DNA from: Pseudomonas sp.
Lineage (GTDB): Bacteria > Pseudomonadota > Gammaproteobacteria > Pseudomonadales > Pseudomonadaceae
Length of the DNA: 64,000 nt
Direction of reading: 5' to 3'
NCBI RefSeq assembly: GCF_030150285.1
Contig: NZ_JASLGE010000056.1
Span: 9,502 to 73,501 of the forward strand
Below the pieces are notes generated by a model. It was not told where the DNA came from. It saw only the letters and a program-made list of their open reading frames with translations, and did not search any database. Positions within the stretch are counted from its first letter, which is position 1, and each line of letters opens with the position of its first letter. The position numbers were made by a program, and so were the translations under genes. Below, piece after piece: positions 59,518 through 64,000 of the stretch.

Positions 59518-60428
59518 TGGACGCGACCTATTGCATTCTTTGGTTGGATGATCAAAAGGATGAGCTTAATGGTGTGGTCAAAAATTTAGAGAGTCGTTTG
59601 TATAATGTCGGGTTGAATGTGAATATAACTTGGCATGATACGTTTGACGATGCGTCCATTAAGGCTCTAACTGATGGGTTGAGAAAGCACTCTCCTTATG
59701 ATCTTATAATGGTGGATTATGATCTCGGCGTTGGAAAAATAGGGCATAGACTTACGAGAATAATACGAAGCCAAACTTATGGTGATATGGTTTTTTATAG
59801 CTCGGCACCAGATGAGGAGTTGAGGAAAAAGTTATACCTGGAAAAGGTTGACGGTGTCTATTGCATGCAGCGCGCATCATTAGCTCAGGAGGTTTTTTCT
59901 CTGGCGCAGAATGCAATAAGAAGAGTTGTGCATCCTAATTATATGCGTGGCTTAGTGGTTGGATCTGTTGGTGAGTTAGAAGGGCTTTTTGGGGATACTA
60001 TTAATTCTATTATTAATAAGAAAGGCTCTCCAACCGTTGATGAAGTAAGGGGGATGGCAAAGCAATCGTTACAAGATTATATTGACGAGTTGCAAAATGT
60101 CAATTTGCCGCGTTTTGATAATATGTCTACAGAGCGAATAATATCAAAATTAAATTTGCGCGTGAAAGTCGATCTTCTTCTTAAGCTTTTAGAGGAAGAT
60201 GGTGGGCAGTTGAGTTTAAATTGCCATCAGATAATTTCAAATTTTTCAGATGAAATAAATCAGCACAGGATTGAGTTTGCCCACGCAAGAACCACTAACA
60301 TTGAAGGTATTCCAGTTTTTCAGGATAGAAATAAAAAGGTTTGGGGGCCTGTGGAGATGAGAAACTTATTGCTTAAACTTCGTGAGCACTATGATGCAGC
60401 TAAAAATATAAACACATATTTTCAGTAG
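59517..60428 (+). CDS. Receiver-domain protein with HEPN-like C-terminus
   Basis: A 303-residue protein. Residues 5-135 form a response-regulator receiver: acidic pair Asp11-Asp12, candidate phosphoacceptor Asp67 in DLIMVDYDLG, and Ser95/Ser96 in FYSSAPDE. The conserved Lys after the last strand is missing (VYCMQRASL). The C-terminal region is helical and contains INQHRIEFAHAR with Arg251 and His256, an R-x4-H arrangement as in HEPN RNases. It is coupled to the GHKL gene by TAATG. I infer that phosphorylation by the GHKL protein may switch on an RNase; that is not shown. Confidence 0.72.
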   Translation: MDATYCILWLDDQKDELNGVVKNLESRLYNVGLNVNITWHDTFDDASIKALTDGLRKHSPYDLIMVDYDLGVGKIGHRLTRIIRSQTYGDMVFYSSAPDEELRKKLYLEKVDGVYCMQRASLAQEVFSLAQNAIRRVVHPNYMRGLVVGSVGELEGLFGDTINSIINKKGSPTVDEVRGMAKQSLQDYIDELQNVNLPRFDNMSTERIISKLNLRVKVDLLLKLLEEDGGQLSLNCHQIISNFSDEINQHRIEFAHARTTNIEGIPVFQDRNKKVWGPVEMRNLLLKLREHYDAAKNINTYFQ

Positions 60429-60813
60429 TGGATTTTTATGGGGGGTATTCATCCCTCCATGTATTACCCTGTCTTTTATTGATTGAGGTATTTCGATATT
60501 AAATTCTAGTTTTTTTGATTGCTTCGGCTTTATATGTACGGCGATGGCATATCGTCAAGGTGTGCCTTTAGCAAATTATTTTCATGGGCGAGTGGAGAAG
60601 TTCTGTAGGTTATTTTGCAATAAGCTGTTTTTAAAATGCTGGATTCAGTTGGCGAGTATCAAGCGGTGTTTGTATTGATTTCTTGGCTGAAATGCCCAAG
60701 TGGAGTTTATAGTATTGTTATTTAACTCTACCACATGTGTTTGATCCGCAAGACTGCAGATTAAATATACTCAAAGAACTTATTTTGAATCCAAAACCTT
60801 GGAAATATCCTGA
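60429..60813. other. AT-rich non-coding stretch
   Basis: This 385-bp gap follows the receiver gene. An imperfect hairpin (ATGGGGGG...CCCTCCAT, 60,438-60,460) with T-rich sequence after it may end the cassette. No other gene or clear site is seen. Confidence 0.35.
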
Positions 60814-60891
60814 TTATTGCTGCCTGACCGTATCCCCGAGCTTGTGCCACTCCTTGAGTGCGCGCTGGTCAAACTCAAGACTAAAGGTCAT
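60814..60891 (-). pseudogene. relE toxin remnant, 25 codons
   Basis: Starting with the ATG at 60,891, overlapping the relB end, the reading MTFSLEFDQRALKEWHKLGD is the normal RelE N-terminus. It stops at TAA after 25 codons, whereas RelE is about 85-95 residues. The following sequence is AT-rich and unrelated, so the toxin was cut off by deletion or by insertion of the cargo, leaving the antitoxin. Confidence 0.85.
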
Positions 60892-61120
60892 CCAGCGTTA
60901 CCTTCACGCGCTGTGGTGTTGCGAGACGCTCGCGGACGGTGTTGATGAGCTGTTCATCTTCTTCAGTCATAAGCACGGGGCGGAAAGGCAACTGGCCGCG
61001 TTCTGCGACGTACTGCAGGGCCTGGCGCATGAGTTCTGATGGCGTAACGCCGAGGCGTTCAAGTTCTTGGTAGGCGCGGGCTTTGAGTTCGTCGTCTACG
61101 CGGATGTTGATGGAGGCCAT
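60881..61120 (-). CDS. relB: RelB/DinJ-family antitoxin
   Basis: A 79-residue antitoxin: ASINIRVDDELKARAYQELE is a ribbon-helix-helix DNA-binding domain, and LGVTPSELMRQALQYVAERG completes it. The C-terminal toxin-binding tail is intact. AGGAG precedes the ATG at 61,120. A perfect-arm inverted repeat upstream is the likely operator. Its toxin partner is only a remnant, so it is an orphan that could still neutralise other RelE toxins or act as a repressor. Confidence 0.88.
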   Translation of the reverse strand: MASINIRVDDELKARAYQELERLGVTPSELMRQALQYVAERGQLPFRPVLMTEEDEQLINTVRERLATPQRVKVTLDDL

Positions 61121-61132
61121 AGGTTTGACTCC

Positions 61133-61154
61133 TGTAATGACATTTGTCATTACA
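61133..61154 (-). promoter_or_regulatory. RelB operator palindrome
   Basis: TGTAATGACA-TT-TGTCATTACA has two perfect 10-bp arms and lies 13 bp upstream of the relB start. It is the usual autoregulation site type for RHH antitoxins. Confidence 0.8.
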
Positions 61155-61341
61155 ATGGCTGCCATCACCTTTTTTTGCAAGTGCCGTTCGGCAGGGCCAG
61201 GAGGGGTGTTATGGCTTCAAAATCCTTTCCGCAATCAAAAATCCAAGCCTTGAAAGACGCGGCCTGTGGCTCTGTAAGAATATTCGTCTTGCGGAATATG
61301 AAAAATACTAAGCTGTTGAAATATAACGATTTTATTCGAGA

Positions 61342-61421
61342 CTTGAAAACCGTCGACTGTAACAGGTCCATGAGTTCGAATCCCATCGCCTCCGCCATAT
61401 TGCTACACCGACAGAGCCCGC
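61342..61421 (+). repeat. attR core with displaced tRNA-Ser 3' fragment
   Basis: The 80 bases are identical to 20,004-20,083. The first 56 are the 3' portion of tRNA-Ser from the anticodon loop to CCA (61,342-61,397); the 5' portion is absent, so this is not a functional tRNA. The terminator stem follows and continues beyond the core with a different loop. Confidence 0.95.
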
Positions 61422-61937
61422 CTTTTGGCGGGCTTTGTCGTTTCTGGGGGGTGGGGCTGCTGGAGGGTATTTTGGGGTGAGGCGGTTCGATCATTCCTGT
61501 CAAGCCATTGCGTGGCACCCTCTGATCCGTTTCGGTAAGGTTGCGTTCACGGCAGGTTTGCATGGCCTACCGAGGTACTCAGCATCGGAAAGGCTATTTG
61601 CCTTATGCGTAGTAAGGGCGTTTCAGCCCTCTGAGGGCTTGCTCGCAGTTTCTTTGGTAACTTGGTTCGATTGGGTTACGCCCGCTTTAAAGGTCCTCTC
61701 TCGTACCGAGAAAATGGAGTGGTACCTACCATCTATATAACTTTAGTTATAGTTATTTCGTGGTTGGATATATTATTTCTCGGGTTTCCTTGATTTAGAT
61801 CAATTCCTAAGCTTTATTGGTTGCTCAGTAACAAGCAATACCGCGACTTCATGAAGTCGACCGTTAAGCGCACTTCTCTAGTGCTGTCAAAATAAAAAAT
61901 ACAGTGCGTAGCATTATTTATAGGCGGGCGATTGTTT
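61422..61937. other. Host intergenic region right of attR
   Basis: A 516-bp stretch without a convincing gene. It begins with the rest of the duplicated terminator (GCGGGCTTTGTC). Around 61,616-61,640 there is a small inverted element (GGGCGTTTCAGCCC). An AT-rich segment near 61,730-61,860 may hold the promoter of the lipoprotein gene. Confidence 0.4.
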
Positions 61938-62624
61938 ATGATGAGGTTGATGGTGGTGTTTTTAATGGGCGTTTTTACTGTGGGCTGTAATGGCTTCGTA
62001 AAACCTGACCCCTTCGGATCTATTAATGACTCATATTTTATAGTTCGTTCGGGGTTTCCAGCGCCACTGGTGTATTCGGCATCTGCTGTGCAGTGGAACG
62101 AAGACTACGCTGTCTCAGTCCGGCATACCCCGCATATCGCCAATATTGCATATAGTTGCAGTACCGATTGCGACCTTGTTTTTATCAAGCACAAAGCAAA
62201 AGACAACTATCCTTTATGGCGCCCCCCCGTTCTGGGTGAAAGCATAACTGCCGTGGGTTTGAGCCCGTTTCAAATGACTACCACAGGAAAGGGCAAGATC
62301 TACCAAACACCTTTTGTTAATACAGCAGAGCATAGTGGTGACCTTTATGGTATTCACGACGCCCCCCTTGTACGGGGGATGTCGGGTGGTCCTGTGATTG
62401 GCAGCGACGGTAAAGCGTTGGGTATTAACACTGGATTTTACTCCGTCACATTGCACGATACTATTGTTCAATCTCACCTGAGGGGCGCTGAGAGGGTGAG
62501 TGTATTTATTCCCTATTCGATTATTGCGCGTGAGTGGCTCTTGTTTCAGGCACAGCTCAATAAAGAAAAAACTCCGGCGGTTATCACTCAAATAAGTCTT
62601 TTGAAAATACAAGTGCCTAAGTGA
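61938..62624 (+). CDS. Trypsin-like serine protease lipoprotein
   Basis: A 228-residue putative lipoprotein: signal peptide with lipobox VGC near residue 17. The trypsin-fold triad is visible as His in AVSVRHTPHI, Asp in STDCDLVFIKH, and the nucleophile Ser in RGMSGGPVIGSDG. It is probably anchored in the envelope and faces the periplasm. AT-richer than the core genes. The start is the ATG at 61,938 (another follows at 61,941). It lies between attR and the vgrG gene, transcribed in the same direction, but a terminator separates them. Confidence 0.75.
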   Translation: MMRLMVVFLMGVFTVGCNGFVKPDPFGSINDSYFIVRSGFPAPLVYSASAVQWNEDYAVSVRHTPHIANIAYSCSTDCDLVFIKHKAKDNYPLWRPPVLGESITAVGLSPFQMTTTGKGKIYQTPFVNTAEHSGDLYGIHDAPLVRGMSGGPVIGSDGKALGINTGFYSVTLHDTIVQSHLRGAERVSVFIPYSIIAREWLLFQAQLNKEKTPAVITQISLLKIQVPK

Positions 62625-62672
62625 TCTGAATGTTTTGGTTTGATTCGGTATGGCTATAGTTCTTCTCGCACC

Positions 62673-62707
62673 AACAAAGCCCGTCTTGAACGGGCTTTGT
62701 TGTTTTT
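62673..62707 (+). terminator. Terminator after the lipoprotein gene
   Basis: A 12-bp perfect stem AACAAAGCCCGT/ACGGGCTTTGTT, loop CTTGA, then a T-rich run. The rest of the gap 62,708-63,067 holds nothing I recognise. Confidence 0.9.
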
Positions 62708-63067
62708 TGGGGTTGGGGGCACCCTGCGCATTGGTGATGCTGCGTTGAAAACAGGCTCAGAATGCTCATTTACAACACGTAGAGTTGTGCGCGACCCCGG
62801 CCGTTCCTCGCCTGTTTTCGCCTTGCCTGACCTTCGCTCGAAAACATTTCGTAAAGAATCTAAGGCCCCTTTCTGTTCAGCGTGACGCTTGCGAGCCTTT
62901 TAACGCGATTCAACCGGCTTTTGATAAATCCCCTCAAGTCTTTCCAAACAATAGGAAAGCCCCTACATCCTTTTACCCCCTTGGCATGAAACTTTAAGCG
63001 CCCTGTAGGGAGCGTATCTCTCCACGCTCCACCGGCCCGCTGAAGTGTTTACGCCAGGATGTAGCCG

Positions 63068-64000
63068 ATGCCCACGCCCACCCCTTTTTTCGACCACAGC
63101 CGCCATAAACTCGACGTGCGCAATGTCGATGTTCCGCTGGAGGTGCTGGCCTTTCGGGGCGAGGAGTGCCTGAGTCAGCCGTTCAGTTACGTGATCGAAT
63201 TCACCAGCACGGAACTCGATATTGCCGCCGAGCTACTGCTCGGGCGCGATGCTCGCTTTAGCCTGTATGGCCGACCACCCGGCCCGGCGCTGCCGGGGTT
63301 GAGCCGGCCCGAGGTCAAGCCGTTGCGCACCGTGCACGGCGTGATTACGGGCTTTAAGCGCCTGGCTGGCTCCAACGATGAAGCCCGTTACGCGCTCACC
63401 CTTGAGCCGCGCCTGGCGCTGCTGAGCCGGGGTAAACAGTTCCGTATTTACCAGCATCAATCGGTACCTGAAATCGTCGAGGGTATCCTGCGCAGCCGGC
63501 ATGATTTCAGAGGCCAGGATTTTTTCTTTGACCTGAAACGCGACTACCCCAAGCGTCTTCAGGTCATGCAATACAACGAAAGCGACCTGGCTTTTATTGC
63601 CCGTCTGCTGGCTGAAGTGGGCATCTGGTATCGCTTTACCAGCGACGATCGCTTGTACATCGACGTGGTGGAGTTTCACGACGACCAACGCAATTACCAG
63701 TTCAATGTTGAACTGCCGTGCCGCTCGCCCTCCGGCTTGAGCAGCGGGCAGGACAGCGTGTGGCGCCTGCAATCGAGCCATCGGGTGGTGGAACGCCACG
63801 TCAATATCCGCGCCTACCATCACCGCGATACCAAGGCCTGGCTCAATGGCCAGGTCGATCAGACGCGCGGTGCCAAAGGCACCTACGGCGAGGCCTACCA
63901 CTACGCCGAGCCCTACACCGTGCTGGGTGACGCGATTGCCCAGGACGAAGACCTGCTCAGTGAAAGCGGCTATTTCTACGCCCGCTTGCGTCACGAGCGC
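63068..64000 (+). CDS. vgrG: Type VI secretion spike protein VgrG (partial, 5' part)
   Basis: The first 311 codons of a VgrG/TssI protein, open to the window edge. HSRHKLDVRNVDVPLEVLAF is a typical start; then the gp27-like region with LRTVHGVITGFKRLAG, KQFRIYQHQSVPEIVEGIL, VMQYNESDLAFIARLLAEVG and IWYRFTSDD, all hallmarks of the family. The gp5-like spike and any effector extension lie outside the window. AGGA precedes the ATG. It is a host gene for the T6SS puncturing tip, not part of the prophage, although its gp27-like half is related to the phage gpD at 52,625. Confidence 0.93.
   Translation, partial: MPTPTPFFDHSRHKLDVRNVDVPLEVLAFRGEECLSQPFSYVIEFTSTELDIAAELLLGRDARFSLYGRPPGPALPGLSRPEVKPLRTVHGVITGFKRLAGSNDEARYALTLEPRLALLSRGKQFRIYQHQSVPEIVEGILRSRHDFRGQDFFFDLKRDYPKRLQVMQYNESDLAFIARLLAEVGIWYRFTSDDRLYIDVVEFHDDQRNYQFNVELPCRSPSGLSSGQDSVWRLQSSHRVVERHVNIRAYHHRDTKAWLNGQVDQTRGAKGTYGEAYHYAEPYTVLGDAIAQDEDLLSESGYFYARLRHER

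Larger units (their letters stand above)
20004..61421. mobile_element. Prophage in tRNA-Ser, lambda-type head and contractile tail
   Basis: The element is about 41.4 kb, flanked by the 80-bp att repeat, with integrase next to attL. It encodes lysogeny control, replication, packaging, head, contractile tail and lysis functions. All essential structural modules I expect are present and open, so it may be inducible. The head genes are of the lambda order (terminase, W, B, C, D, E, FII, Z) and the tail genes of the P2/Mu order (V, gp25, J, I, fibres, sheath, tube, E, T, U, X, D). Cargo lies at two places: the EAL gene in the immunity region and the methyltransferase cassette plus relB at the right end. 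Confidence 0.95.

Noticed and set aside
60737..61039. Forward frame across relB
   Set aside because: It is the shadow of relB and the relE remnant, which have clear motifs and an operator on the other strand.
61165..61563. Reverse-strand frame across attR
   Set aside because: It consists mostly of the displaced tRNA fragment and terminator sequence.
1..64000. CRISPR array, diversity-generating retroelement or insertion sequence
   Set aside because: No regularly spaced repeats with unique spacers, no reverse transcriptase and no transposase motif were seen; the only long repeat is the att duplication.

Overview
The window looks like a Pseudomonas chromosome of the P. fluorescens type. It carries chorismate synthase next to a methionine-salvage mtnBDC cluster, a tusDCBE-ybiB-yheU sulfur-relay cluster, a DUF3509-like protein, Pseudomonas REP sequences, and a VgrG gene that runs off the right edge. 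A 41 kb prophage is inserted in a tRNA-Ser(UGA) gene.

Layout. (1) 1-19.97 kb is host core: Smr-domain protein, isochorismatase-like hydrolase, prmB, alpha/beta hydrolase, aroC, an MFS transporter, mtnB-mtnD-mtnC, ankyrin protein, speE, an LTA-synthase-like enzyme, cytochrome b561, ynfA, a divergent csrA paralogue, yheU, ybiB, tusE/B/C/D and a BI-1 protein. (2) 20,004-61,421 is the prophage, bounded by an 80-bp direct repeat that starts in the tRNA anticodon loop. From left to right it holds: a leftward early region (integrase, DUF4224 excisionase-like, PrtN-like activator, small ORFs); an EAL-domain protein facing the repressor; an S24 repressor with five copies of a 17-bp operator; cro-like, CII-like and DksA-like genes; a primase/VapE ATPase; an iteron-like repeat field; a holin; a lambda-type head module (Nu1/GpA terminase, gpW, portal, ClpP-type protease, gpD, capsid); a P2/Mu-type contractile tail module; endolysin with nested Rz/Rz1; and a cargo region at the right end. 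(3) 61.4-64 kb is host again: a trypsin-like lipoprotein and the type VI spike protein VgrG.

The cargo region is the most interesting part. After a dam gene broken by one in-frame stop come three AT-rich, tightly coupled genes. They are a C5-cytosine methyltransferase, a 770-aa protein with two separate GHKL ATPase folds (MORC/MutL-like at the N-terminus and histidine-kinase-like at the C-terminus), and a receiver-domain protein whose C-terminal region carries an R-x4-H motif of the HEPN RNase type. I read this as a candidate two-component, methylation-linked phage-defence cassette. The function is inference. A relB antitoxin with only a 25-codon relE remnant separates it from attR.

How the genes work together. 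The repressor, together with operators on both sides of the immunity region, should silence the leftward and rightward early genes. CII-like, DksA-like and Q-like proteins would then act in the early-to-late switch, followed by replication from the primase region and expression of the head, tail and lysis genes. The EAL protein, methyltransferase cassette and RelB remnant look like lysogeny-expressed cargo. No CRISPR array, rRNA or complete insertion sequence was seen.
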